From positions 124,001 through 188,000 of the forward strand of contig JAALGY010000059.1 in the NCBI GenBank assembly GCA_032358165.1: DNA of 64,000 bases, written 5' to 3'. The stretch is from Diplosphaera chodatii (lineage: Eukaryota; Chlorophyta; Trebouxiophyceae; Prasiolales; Stichococcaceae). The notes beneath the pieces were generated by a model. The model did not search any database, was not told the DNA's origin, and was given only the letters and a program-made list of their open reading frames with translations. Position numbers and translations under genes: made by a program. Below, piece by piece: positions 45,733-57,100 of this stretch (its first letter is position 1; the number at the start of each line of letters is the position of its first letter).

Positions 45733-48369
45733 ATGGCGACCGTCCCCGCACGGCCACTCGCGGGCCGCGCAATGATCGTCACAGGCGCCAACCAGGGCAT
45801 CGGCAAGTGAGTCGTGAAGGCGCTGTCCGCAGCATATTGTGATAGTATTTGATTGGTGTGCCAGCCAAGACAATGAGCGTGCCCGATCGAAGAGCTGCAG
45901 AAATCTGGTGACAGTGCCGCTTGCAAGACACATGCTGCACGGGCATTTGCGAGCTTCGATCACTTCCTCTGGTAACAGGAAGCCACAGACATGCTGGAGG
46001 GTGTCCAGTTGCATGCAGGGAGGCAGCAGCGGAGCTGGCGGCGAGGGGCGCATCCGTGACGCTGGCGTGCCGCAACGTCAGGGCTGCGGAGGCGGCAGCT
46101 GCCGAGATCAGGTGCCTCTGACGCCACGTCTGTCCCGGTTCCCGTGCGTTTTCGATGTCACAGCGAATTTCACCTTGCTGCAGTGATTGCACACTGAGGC
46201 TCCAACTCTGATGTGCGCACCACGCACGCCCTCCATGCTTGCTGACTGCTCTCGCAGCGCTTGCCATCGACAGAGACAAGGTCACTTTGCTGCTGAGGCA
46301 CTGGCGACCAGCAGCACGGCGACACGAACCGCAGGGCATGCTACCACGCCCTGCTGACGTCGCCTGCCGGCTGCGCAGGCAGCGGCACACACACGCTGAC
46401 GTGACTGTCGGCCCGCCGCTGGACCTGGGCAGCGTGGCCAGCGTGCGCGCCTTCGTGTCTTCACTGGATGGAGACGGCGGCGGCGACGCCAGCAGCGGCG
46501 AGGCTGCCGGCAGCAGGAAGCGGCCGCGGCCGCTGCACGTGCTGGTCAACAACGCCGGGGCCAACTACCTGCCGAAGGGCAAAACGCCGGAGGGCGTCTG
46601 CACTCTGGCCCAGGTGGACTGCCCTGCATGCCTCGCACCGGCGTCTGCAGCCGACATGATGCACGCAATGCATGTACAACAACGCACTGGGCACATGGCA
46701 GAGGCAGCCACCTTGTAGGCTCCGCATGCAGGCTTGCCCAGTGTTGAGCGTATTCTCCACAGCTCTGTTGCACGTCAGGCGCCACCTGAGCAACGTGCGT
46801 TGGCAGGTCAACTACCTGGGGCCCTATTTGTTGACGCGACTGCTGGAGCGGCGCCTGGCGGCGGGCGCGCCCTCGCGCGTCGTCAACGTCTCGTCCATCA
46901 TGAGCCGCTTCGGCGAGATCGAGAATGCAAAGGTCGGGTCGCTGCCGCCGCTGCCGAGCTTGCAGAGCTGCATGCGCCGGCTCGGCATCATGCTGCTGCA
47001 ACGACAGTGTAGGTGCACAGTCCAGAAGTTGTCCATGTATGGCGTGGTGATGCATGAAGATGCTGATTTGCAGGACTTCCTGACATCTCCAGAGCGTGGC
47101 GGCGAGGTAACAAACCTGTCCCTCCTATACTCTTTCTGGTGGTTTCAGCACACAAACGACGATGCTGTTGTCCTGCCCCATTGAGTTGTGCAGGTTGAAT
47201 CGCTGGTGTCTTCCTGAACTGCTGCTGTGCGTGTGCAGAACTACCCCGCGACCAAGCTCGGAAACGTGCTGTTCACATACGAGTCCCAGCGCCGGATGGC
47301 ATCGCTCGGGATCCAGGTGGGACTCATGTGCACAGCATTTGTGCGGCAGTTTTGAGGGCGATACTGGCTGTATCTGCTGCCGAAAGCGCCGTGCGGCCGC
47401 GCAAGCGGCGGCCAGCCGCGGTGCAGCATGAGATCCCAAGCTGCCTGGACCCCTAGCGCTGATGCGCTGCTCTTGTTGCAGCATGCCGCTCATGCCGCCT
47501 GGCGGCATGAGCGCACTGCTGTGCACGTGCCCCTGGAACCCGACCCGGTAAATTGTGCATGCAGTCCTGCGCGGTGGACCCGGGCAGCGTGAACACCGCC
47601 ATCTACCGCCACAACGCGCTCCTGGGGCAGGGCCCCCTGCGCTCGGTGCGCGCCTTTTTCGGGGCGCCGCCGGGCGACGGCGCGGCCGCCGTCGTGCACG
47701 CCGCCACAGGCGCGCGCTTGTCAGGAAACCCCAGCAAGGCTGCACAGGCTGCACGCAGGCTGCACTGGGGGCCGCTGTGTGCCGGTGCTGGCTGGCCGTC
47801 CTGCGGCAGGGGGCTGGGCAGGGGACAGGGAGGCGGTTGTGCTGACGCTGCAGGGTGCCCTGCTGAAGTCCGTGCCGCTCTGCCACAGCAGTCGCCACAA
47901 ACTCATCACATCTGAACGTGCATGTTCTGCAGAGCCCTGGGAGGAGCCAGCTGGCGCCGTACCTGGTGGCAGCGGCGGCGCAGACGTGCCACGCAGTCAA
48001 CTCAGGGTGAGCCGCGTCCAGGGCCAGCTGATGTGTGGTGCTACATCCCGCCTCTTGCCTCCTCTGCACAGCACTGTGGGGTTCCAGCACCTCCTCTACG
48101 CGGCCGTCGGTGACATGTCCCGCAACAAGCCCCGCATGCTTCAGCAGTGGGCCACTGGTACAGTGACTCTCAAGCCGCACGTGCGCTGCCCGCAGTTCTA
48201 CGCCCGTGGGCTGTTCGGCACGCCGCCCGTCACCTGGATCGGCGGGCCGTACGGCGGCTGGCTGGGCGCCGCGAAGCGCACCGCGTTCGCGCCGCTGGCG
48301 CTGCTGTCCGCGGGCCTGGACCAGCCGATCAGGACGCTGTCTGGAGGTGGCGTTCATACCGCATCATGA
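45733..48369 (+). CDS. Short-chain dehydrogenase/reductase (retinol dehydrogenase/WWOX-like)
   Basis: Exons 45733-45806, 46019-46111, 46379-46613, 46807-46932, 47074-47106, 47239-47316, 47565 to about 47711, 47933-48006 and 48072-48369. The NAD(P) site TGANQGIGK opens the Rossmann fold, then VTLACRN, DLGSVASVRAF, VLVNNAG, RVVNVSSIMS (catalytic Ser) and NYPATKLGN (YxxxK). DPGSVNT follows the active site. These are the classical SDR motifs in order. It oxidises or reduces a small alcohol or carbonyl compound with NAD(P); the substrate is not predictable. A C-terminal extension of about 100 residues (TVGFQHLLYAAVGDMS, then ending SGGGVHTAS) is outside the usual core. The exon ending near 47711 lacks a normal GT donor, and the frame of the following exon is ambiguous. 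Exon 5 is only 33 nt. Confidence 0.82.
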
Positions 48370-49301
48370 GATCGGCACACCAGTCAAACCAGTGCAACAA
48401 CTGCAGTATGCTGCAATGCATATCCGAGGCAGCGTTAGGTGGTGCAACAGCTGCAGGACTGCTGTAGGGCAATCAGCGTGGTGGCAGCAGGCCAGCTTCT
48501 TCATTGCTGCACGATCTGGTGCTGTGCATGTGAGAACCCTGCCCAAATGCTACTTGTATTCGTGTAGGCCGCCTAGGGGTGACCACCCGGCAGGTCCAGT
48601 CTTCACCGTCCAGCTACAACAGGTGGGGCCCTGCCAACGTCAACAGCTGCATGGCAGACTGCCGGCACGTCCTACAGAAGCGTTGCGACCGCAGGGTAGC
48701 TGCGACGCTTGAAGTATTGGCAGCCGTATGCAGCGATGGGCATTGCTGGCCAACCGTGTGCTGCGTCCACCTGCAGGGAGCTGGCAGCAGCGCTGTGGCA
48801 CCTGTCAGCAGACACAGTGGGCCTGCCACGCGAGGCTGGGGACTGTCGGATCGCCTGACAACATGTTGCTTCGGCACAAAATGATATGGCTTGGGGCACC
48901 AAGGAACTGGCATCGAGCAGGCCCTTTGACAGTGATTACAGCTGAGTCCGTGGACTCGCCGACGTGTTCAGCCCATGTATAATGGACTATAACGATGCTG
49001 CGGTATAACTGTGGCAGTATTGCTAGCTATTGTCCCAGAGACGATTGCAGGCTCTGCACACACCTGGAGTAGGGGTGCGGGCTGCGGGGCGGGAAGACTC
49101 AGTTTGACCGTTCACGTGCATTACACAAGCAACCTGCATCTGCAAAGAATGCGCGGGCAGTGCTCACGTCGTGTAGATGACGCAAAACGAGGTTATCCAT
49201 CTGACTAGGCAGTCACCTTGGCAAGTCAGCTGAGTTGCAGATAAAGCAGTGCGCAATAGTCTTGCTGCGTGTTGCCTGCTCTTGGCCTTGCACCGCGCAC
49301 T
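48370..49301. other. Intergenic
   Basis: About 0.9 kb between the SDR gene and the intronless ORF. From about 48950 the base composition becomes visibly less GC-rich, and this continues to about 51100. No gene was supported. Confidence 0.4.
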
Positions 49302-50180
49302 ATGACATGCTCTTCGGACGTACAGCGTGTATTGTGTCTGATAATTGTGACGGTGTTCACACTGCCAAAGCAGTCGCGTGCACATGCGTCACGCGCTCAC
49401 GAGCGCCTGTCTGCCAGCGATGGGGCGCACAGCATCGCAGCGGGGCTGTATAGCGCTGATTTTTCACAATATGAGCTTCCAAAGCGCCAGCAGGGCCTGT
49501 GCGGGATCCGGAACGCACCTCAGCCAGCTTCGCAACTTCCCTACTGGAGACTGACTGCCGATGATGAGCACAACCCGCGGTGGCTTAGCGGCAATGGCGA
49601 GGCCAACACCAGCATGGGATGGGCAGGACTTTGGTCATGTGGGACCTTGTACGATGGCCTCTCAGGCTCATCACCGGCACAGCAGCTTAAATCTTTCAGC
49701 ACCGCAACTGAGCAGCATGTCTGGAATGGGATATATTCGTATGACAAGCGGCGGTGGATGGTCCGTGGGGTTAACGTAATGGACCCCCGAATGAACGGCG
49801 GCAGCGGTGGTTTGGGCGGCAGCGGTGGTTTGGGTGGGCGCTCAAGCAGGATGCTGAAGCACGACATGCTTAATAAGGAAGAGGTTAGCGATCACGGGGG
49901 AGCTGATTTAGAGGCAGGGTCGACAGTCATCAATGTCAACCTGACATGCACAGCACAGTGCCCATTGGAGAAAGCTTCGGCGGCTGCATCAACAGCATAC
50001 TCATCGCCTGGATGGCAGTTTGGGATGGGTGTCTTGTCGGGTGTCGCAGTTGCTTGCCTCCAGTGGGTGATCAAGCAAGTTTTTCAACGGGTAATTCAGA
50101 GGTGCCGCCTCATACCAGGAAGTAACGTCCCAAATGCACTGTCACCAATTGACGCCGAGGCGCCAGGCTTGTTAGTGTAG
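49302..50180 (+). CDS. Intronless predicted single-pass membrane protein, no recognised family
   Basis: A single uninterrupted ORF of 292 residues from ATG 49302; an in-frame GTG upstream is not needed. It has a hydrophobic N-terminal stretch (VLCLIIVTVFTLP) that could be a signal peptide. A polar middle part with few cysteines (GWAGLWSCGTLYDGLSG; QHVWNGIYSYDKRRWMVRGV) leads to a Gly repeat, and a hydrophobic segment near the C-terminus (FGMGVLSGVAVACLQWVIKQ) is followed by a short cytosolic-type tail. TGTAA lies 44 nt after the stop. Every other sizeable gene here has introns, and this ORF sits in a less GC-rich island with different codon use, so a retrogene or foreign gene is possible. Length and coherent composition argue against chance. 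Confidence 0.6.
   Translation: MTCSSDVQRVLCLIIVTVFTLPKQSRAHASRAHERLSASDGAHSIAAGLYSADFSQYELPKRQQGLCGIRNAPQPASQLPYWRLTADDEHNPRWLSGNGEANTSMGWAGLWSCGTLYDGLSGSSPAQQLKSFSTATEQHVWNGIYSYDKRRWMVRGVNVMDPRMNGGSGGLGGSGGLGGRSSRMLKHDMLNKEEVSDHGGADLEAGSTVINVNLTCTAQCPLEKASAAASTAYSSPGWQFGMGVLSGVAVACLQWVIKQVFQRVIQRCRLIPGSNVPNALSPIDAEAPGLLV
49800..49835 (+). repeat. Two tandem 18-bp units encoding GSGGLG
   Basis: GGCAGCGGTGGTTTGGGC (49800-49817) is followed directly by the same sequence with one final C/T change (49818-49835). The unit is in frame and encodes a flexible Gly/Ser linker between the polar domain and the membrane-proximal part of the intronless ORF. Confidence 0.9.
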
Positions 50181-51171
50181 CAAATTTTGGCAATACGTGG
50201 CCGGCATCTTGTGTGACAATTCATGTAATTCAGCGGGCGTGCATGCATATTGTCTTGCTCTGGTGACAGTGTAATTCTTGGTTTGAGGCATGCTCATGAG
50301 AGGTTTGCCTGATTGCATGTTGCACAACATTGCAAACTTATTGTGACCCTAATAGACGTGATTGGCAATTCGTTAGGCTAGCTGCTCCAACATTTCATGT
50401 CGTGAAAGCTGTCACATGCAACCAGCGAGACTCGCAAACTTGTATTCTTGCACTGGATCACAGTGCCATGTATGCCAGCGCTTGAAGAGTTTGTCGCAGC
50501 GTAATTGTGCAAGCCGATTCATGCGCGAGAAACGAACAACGTCCTGTTGCCTAGCACCTGCAAACAGATTGCCACCATGCCCGCTGCAGCACAGCACGCT
50601 AGTTTGACGAGGGTTTGTGGCATCGACCAACATGCTGCACGACATACGCACAGAGTTCAAGGTCCATCGCCATGCACCCACTGCTTACCTTCACCAGCTG
50701 GCCCTTTACGCTGATACAATTGTGTCTATAATTGAAGACCTGATGCAGACTCGTGTAACTATCCGAATGATGAGAAGTCATCTAACTGATGGATCTGACA
50801 CCTGGTTTTGTCCACATTGTCCCTCAGCAGCCAGGTGGACAGTACAAGTGCCGCACAGGCTGAAGTCCATACGTATGATACAGCATGGACAACTTTGGAT
50901 GTACGCCTGCCCCTAGTGACGTTGGTATAACCGTGAAGTTGCCCCACCGGAGTGACCTTGTCAAGTCAATGGCATACGGCACTACTAAAGCCGCAACTGC
51001 AGCGGCATGAGCAGTTGCACGGCACCGCCGCCACATGCAACTGTTGCACCATCCAGTCAGAAGCAAAGCCGCACAACCCGGCTTGCTGCCATGCCTGCAC
51101 CACGTGCTTCAACCTCTTTTCCCTCCACCCATTCCGCCACCAGACGTGCTGCAGTGGTAGTGCAATCGTGC
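50181..51171. other. Intergenic, less GC-rich
   Basis: About 1 kb between convergent 3' ends (intronless ORF, +; E2 gene, -). A 99-codon plus-strand open frame (50617-50916) has no motif and was not accepted. TGTAA occurs at 50224 and again near 50270. Confidence 0.4.
50224..50228 (+). terminator. Candidate polyadenylation signal TGTAA
   Basis: TGTAA 44 nt after the stop of the intronless ORF, with a second copy near 50270. This is the expected chlorophyte polyadenylation motif and distance, and supports the ORF as a transcribed unit. Confidence 0.45.
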
Positions 51172-54100
51172 CTAAGCAGCTGCCACCGAGTCCAGGGCGG
51201 CCGTCAGCCGCGGCCGCAGCTGCGCCAGCACCAGGCGGAAGCCCTCCGATGTGGCATTGCGACCAGCATCCGCTGCTTCCACTGCTCCTGATGCGGCAGA
51301 TTGCATGCCACCAGCAGGAACGCCTTTCTGTGCAGCTGGAGCATGGCTTGCCGACCCAAGACCTAGTGCGGGGCCAGCAGCGCTGGTGCCGTCTGGATTG
51401 CTGTTTGCTGGCGTTGCAGCAGCTGCATCGCCATTCACCATGGATTCAGCATGCTCAGCTGCCGTGCCGCCACCGCTGCTGCCTGCGGCCCCGGTGGACG
51501 CGTGGGCTGCTGCTTCCTGCTGCCTCTGCTCCGCCGCCGCCACGGCCGCGTCCGCGTCCGGCCCGGCGTGGCCGATGCGGCAGCTGCCGGCGGCGTACGC
51601 ATCGCACGCCTCCAGAATTGCAGCGCGCCGCCGCACGAAGTGCTCCTGTGGCAGGATGTAGATTACCAGGTCAATCAAGATGACAGGAAGGCAGTCAATG
51701 GCATGCTGACAGATGAATCCTTTGTGTATATGCCAATGCACCCTGCGCTGACAGCCACCGGGAGCCGAGCGCCTTGTGCGCTGTGCTGAGTTCTGAGGCC
51801 TGTGGTGCATGCCATCGTTCTGTGGTGCATGTTGCAGCTGCATACGTCAATCAGAGACTGCAACACCTGCACGAGGGGCCGGAAGTCGGGGGGCGGCTGC
51901 CGGATGGCGTGCACCATGGACCGTGCCGACAGCAGAAACGCGTTCTCGTTGTACACCGCGCTGTTGCGCGCCCCGCCCGCGCTGCCCACCTGCGCACCAG
52001 GGGCTTTAAGGTCAGGGTCCAAGCCGGACCACCGCGTAGTTGTAGAGGCACCGGGTCTGCAGCGGCCGCTGCCTCCTGCGCCCACGTATGCTGTGGACAG
52101 GCTGCGGCTGCATGATGGAGGTCGCCGGCCGGCACATCGCCGCAGGGAGACCCCTCCTCAGACTTGCGCTATGCCCCTGCACCACCCGACGCAAGCAGCA
52201 GCATGCAGGGCGCGGACCTGGCGGCTGTAGCCCGCCTCGTTGTAGTAGGGCTCCGGCACCAACACCAGGCCCTGTATCGACACCAGCACCTGGGGGCGGG
52301 AAGCACAGTATAGTTGAAATGCACTCTAAAGATGAGGATCCTGATTGCTGTACCGGGCTTGCCACAAGGTGCCATCACCGCAAGCTGGGTCACTGTTGGA
52401 TCGATGTGGATTGAAGACGTGGAGGCAGGACAGCGGAGCAAAGCAGGGCTGCACATGCCACCAGAAACTGTTGCTGTGCAACAAGCTGTGACGAGTCTTC
52501 GCAGGCATGCCATCAGCTGCTGATGTCGCGCCTGCAGCAGGGTGGAGTTGTCGGGGTTCCAGCACTCGTGGGCGCGCCCGTTCCACGTGTTGAGCAGGCT
52601 CAGGCACACGTAGCCGTTCTCGTACAGGTTGGGGTTGACGCGCAGGCCCCACGAGCGGTACCACACCTGCACAGCCATCGCGCTCATTTGCTTTGCTGGC
52701 GGCCAGACAGCAGCATCGTCATGCGAAGCCTGCCGCGCGCGACTGGCAGCACAGCCAAGGTTGTGCAGCACCACATACATGCATAGCTTGGAATGGTGAC
52801 TGCGGCAGCAATGTGAACGTAGACTGTGTCATACAGGTACTGTCATCCATCATGAGCCGTGGGATCCCTTCAGAGAAAGGGGGCACTAGCGGCGGTCGCA
52901 CACGCACCTGCGGCGGCGTCGCCGGGTAGCTAGCCGGCAGCTTGATGTCGAAGAAGAACAGGCCGTCGTGGTACGGCGTCCCTGCCGGCCCCGCCATCGC
53001 GGCCCGGAACAAGTCGGTCCTGCAATGCAGACAAATGCGCTCACCGCAGAGCTGCCACATGCTCCGGTTGTGAAGCTGGAGGCTGGGCAGGCTCTGATGG
53101 AGTGCCAGCGAGAGGGTGGGGTGTTGCAGCTGGAACGCACCTGGATTCGTAGGCGCGGACCCAGATGGCGGGCGGCAGCTGCTGCAGGGCCTCCCACTCC
53201 CGCCGCACCCGCTTGGCAAACGCCCTGCAGTGTTCAGGCAGGCTTCAGGATCGAGGTCAGCCTGCGCTCAAACGCCATTTGCAGTACCAGAATGGCCTGT
53301 TCTCCAGCATCACACCATGAAGATAAGCTGCACTGCGGCTTCACTTCTGCACCACTGTGCCAGCGCAGCGCACACCATGCAGCAGCAGCGGCAAGGGCTG
53401 CTGCAACTAGGATAACACCGCCTGGATCAAGGCAACACAGCACCGGCGATGGTCCTTGAGCCACAGCCCGTTCCAGACCCAGCCCGTTCCAAACCCCTGA
53501 GTCACCTGGGGTTCTCGGGCTGCTTGGAGTCCCGCGCAAAGTGGTGGTCGACCGGCTCGGCGGCCACCTCGAACTGCGGGAAGCTGCAAGGCGCCTGCGC
53601 ACCGCCGGCGCCGCCGCCGGGGCTGCCTGCTGCTGCTGCTGCCGCTGGGTGGGCTGCCGTCGGCGGTGCATCCGAGTCTGGTGTCGGCAGCGCCGATGGC
53701 GCGGCGGCACCGACGGCAGGCGGTGCCACCGCAGCTGAGGCGGCTGGTGGTGACCGCAACGGTGCCGCGTCGGGTGCCGCGGCTGCTGTGCCTGGTGACT
53801 GCTGCTGCGAGGGTGTGGCTGGAGCCTCTGCCGGAGGCTGGGCGCTGTCGTGCACGGCGGCTCGGCTGCTGGGCTGCGGTGCCGCTGCCGCTGATGGCTC
53901 TGCGGCCGGCGCCGCCGGCTGCTGCTTCTCACCGACCGCTGTGACGTCCCCTGCTGCAGCAGCACCTGCTGCGGGTTCAGCGGCGACTGCGCTGCCCCTG
54001 GAACCGCCCAGTTGCAGCACGAAGTCGGGGGGACGGCCGACAACGGCTTCCCTTTCGCTAAATTCCCTTCCCCACTGGGAGGCGGTCGCCCCTGGCGCTA

Positions 54101-57100
54101 CCGCGTCTGACAGTCCATCCGGATCCGCAGCGACTGCCATGTCTACCATCCCTCTGCGGTCGTCCCAGTTGAATACTGCAGCGCACATGTAGCATCGTTG
54201 TGCAACAGCGGCATGTGCCTCTCGGTGAAGCTGCACATGTGGCGGGTGTGGCAGACAGCTACAAGCGCAGCTGCAAGAACAGGCGGGAGACGCCCCTGAT
54301 TACAGAGGACGCAGGCATAACAGCATCACACCCAGGCCGATGCTGCCTGCATCTAGACAAATAGTACGTGTAAATGGGCAGACGGGCTCACGGCGTGTGA
54401 AGAGCTGGTGCAGGCGGCTCTGGAGGCTGGACCCGCTGCTCGGGGACTGCACGCCCGGTTCCCGCTCCCCAGCCGCCGCGTCACCACCCTGCAGCGATTT
54501 GCCAGCACACACTCCGAGCACTGCGCCATTAGACCCCAGTGTGCAAAATTGGCGACAAAAGGGAGCTGAGCCGCTCGATGCCATGGTGGCATATCCTGCC
54601 GGCTGCAGAGGTGCCCAGCTCTGGCATGCATGCAGCAAGAGCTGCCTGGGCGGGCGGTTCCACAGTTTTCACACCTGCGGGGGCGCGCCCAGGCCGAGGG
54701 TGGCGATGAGGCGCTCCATGTGCTCCGCTGGCATGCCGCGCCACGCGGGCGGCGGGCCGTCGGGCGGCGGCGGCAGCGGCGGGGGGGCGGCGGCCGGGAG
54801 GGGCGGCGCCCCGGGGCCCGGCTGGGGAGGGGCGCCACCCGGGAACGGGTGCGCCGAGGCGTTCGGCGGCGGGGGCGCTGCGGGCCGGGGTAACACACGT
54901 GTGGCCCGCGCATATGCGGACATGAGGTTGTCGCTGCTCATGGCAGAGTGGGCTCATGCATCACCTTGCCCGGTGCCCCGCCTCAGGGTCAGGCGACACA
55001 GCAGCAGTGTCGTGCCCCTCGACTGATGGGCAAGCACAGAGTTCCAACTCGACAGGAGACTAGTGCCCGGCATCAGTAAAGATAGGCTCACCAGGCACGG
55101 GGCCCGGCTCATCCCTGTCGGCAACAGACGCCATGAACTCCCTGAAGGTGGGCGGCGGGCCGTCCCTGGCTGCCACCGCGGCCTCGTGCTCTTCTTCAGT
55201 GTCCAGGTACGTGTACCGAACCCGGCGCTGCAGGACAATGCAGCAGTGTCAAAACTGCACCTGGTGTGGGTGTCACTTGGCGCTCAAACGAGCTGCTTGA
55301 TAGCGCACGGTTCGCCAGGGGCGCCGCCTTGCACGAGTGAACTAGCAAGAGGGCGGCGTACAAACGGTGCACTGACAACAACCTTGCACCAAACAACAGC
55401 AAAGGACATGTCGAATAAGGCACAAGCGAACAAGCTGTGATGCACCCACCGGACTGCGCGAGCTGTCTGACTCGTTGTCCGAGTCGTCCATGTCGTCTGT
55501 GACCCAGCCGCTGCTGCCGCCGTCGCCTGATGTGCTCTGAACTGCGGCATCCGTGTCGCTTGCAGAGTCTTCTGACGCTCCGTCCTGGACACGACGATAG
55601 CACACCGCTGATGACGACTCATCATGCACAAGGGTTGACGGAGCACGGTGCAAAGGGCATGTCACCGTGAGTCATCCGTATCACAGGTTCATGGCACCAT
55701 CAAACTGCTTGGCAGGCACTGACGCTGGTTCACCGCATCCAATACACATGAGTTTTCACAGTGACACGTCAGTTGAGGGTGCTGACTAGGTACGCACCGG
55801 CCCGGCTATGTCGTCGTCCCCCGACACGACAAACAGCTGCTGCGGCTCGCAGGCGCCACGGCTGCCATCCGCCCACAGCACGTCCACCCGGCCGCCGGCG
55901 ACCAGCAGCACCTCGCCTATGCGCGACAGCGCCGCTGCATCCGCGTCCTGCACGTGAGAAGTACGCCCCATCGGTCCGATGCGCTCGAGCGCCAACGGGT
56001 GGCGCTGCTTTGCAGGGCGCCAAGGCCCGCACCCAGCATCAGCCGCCTGGACGACTCCCGCTCGTGCAGTTGCACTGCTGCGGAAAGCCAGGACTGCACC
56101 TGGCTCTCCCATACAGAATGCAGCAGGGCATGGCAACACACTGCTGGTGCCGCTGCTGCACTGTACTCCAAACTGGCTAACGGCGCCCAAGGGTAAGGAT
56201 GATAAGGGCCATGATTCAAAGTTGCAGGGGTTGCAGCGCACCAGGGTGCCGGAAGCCAACGCCTGCTCCCGCTGCTGCTCCAGGGCTGCTGCATGGGCCG
56301 CGCGCACCTGCGCAGCGCGTGTCAAACATTGCATGCTGCGTCACATCTTCCACGTTCAGCTGGAAGCTGCAGCTGCTGGTATTCGACCACACAACGAACT
56401 AAGCAGGTTCACCACCACCTCAGCAACCCTGCAACGAGCTGCAGCCGCTGGTGCACCCCGACAATTTCACAGACGCCGGAAACGCTGTCAAACGCAGCCA
56501 GCATCCCATGTGAAAGCCTGGCGGCCAGCGCTTTCAGCATCCTCCTGGGCATCGAGGTACCGTCGGAGACACCACTGAGCATGCTGCCGGTAACGAGGAA
56601 GCAGCGCCTGCTCGGGCATCTCCCAGGTGGCGCGGCCGCTGGCGGATTGGTGCCAATAGGACACGTGAATGGGGTATACGATGCAAAACTGGTAATGATC
56701 ACCTGCTCGGGCATCTCCCAGGTGGTGCGCCCGCTGGCGGGGTGGTGCCAGTAGTGCACGTGCGGCAGGTCCACGCCCGGCGGGTACATGGTGTAGGAGT
56801 ACCAGCCCACGCTCTCGTCTGCCAGCTCCTGCAGGACGAGGGCGCAGGGCATCGGCTGCCTGAAAGCTGGTCTGCATCGCCCGTGGCGGCGGCAGATGCG
56901 CCTCTCGGCCTCCTGTTCACGTTCGGAATGAGTGCACAGCCGTAGTTCGACTTCATCTCATAGACTCCAAGATGGCTGCGACACCCAACGCAGCCGCAGA
57001 TCATCCTGGCGACCGCAGGCCCTGCTGCCCGCCCGCACCTGGACGCTTTTGAGCACGTCGGGCTTGTCCCACTGCGACTCCCCTGTGCGGGCGTTGTGGT

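Noticed and set aside
48158..48195. Intron in the last SDR exon (GTACAG...GCAG)
   Set aside because: It would be only 38 nt and breaks the frame; reading through gives a continuous plausible C-terminus.
50617..50916. 99-codon plus-strand open frame in the less GC-rich region
   Set aside because: No recognisable motif, no paired Cys/His set despite CPHC, and no splice or poly(A) support; low stop density alone can explain it.
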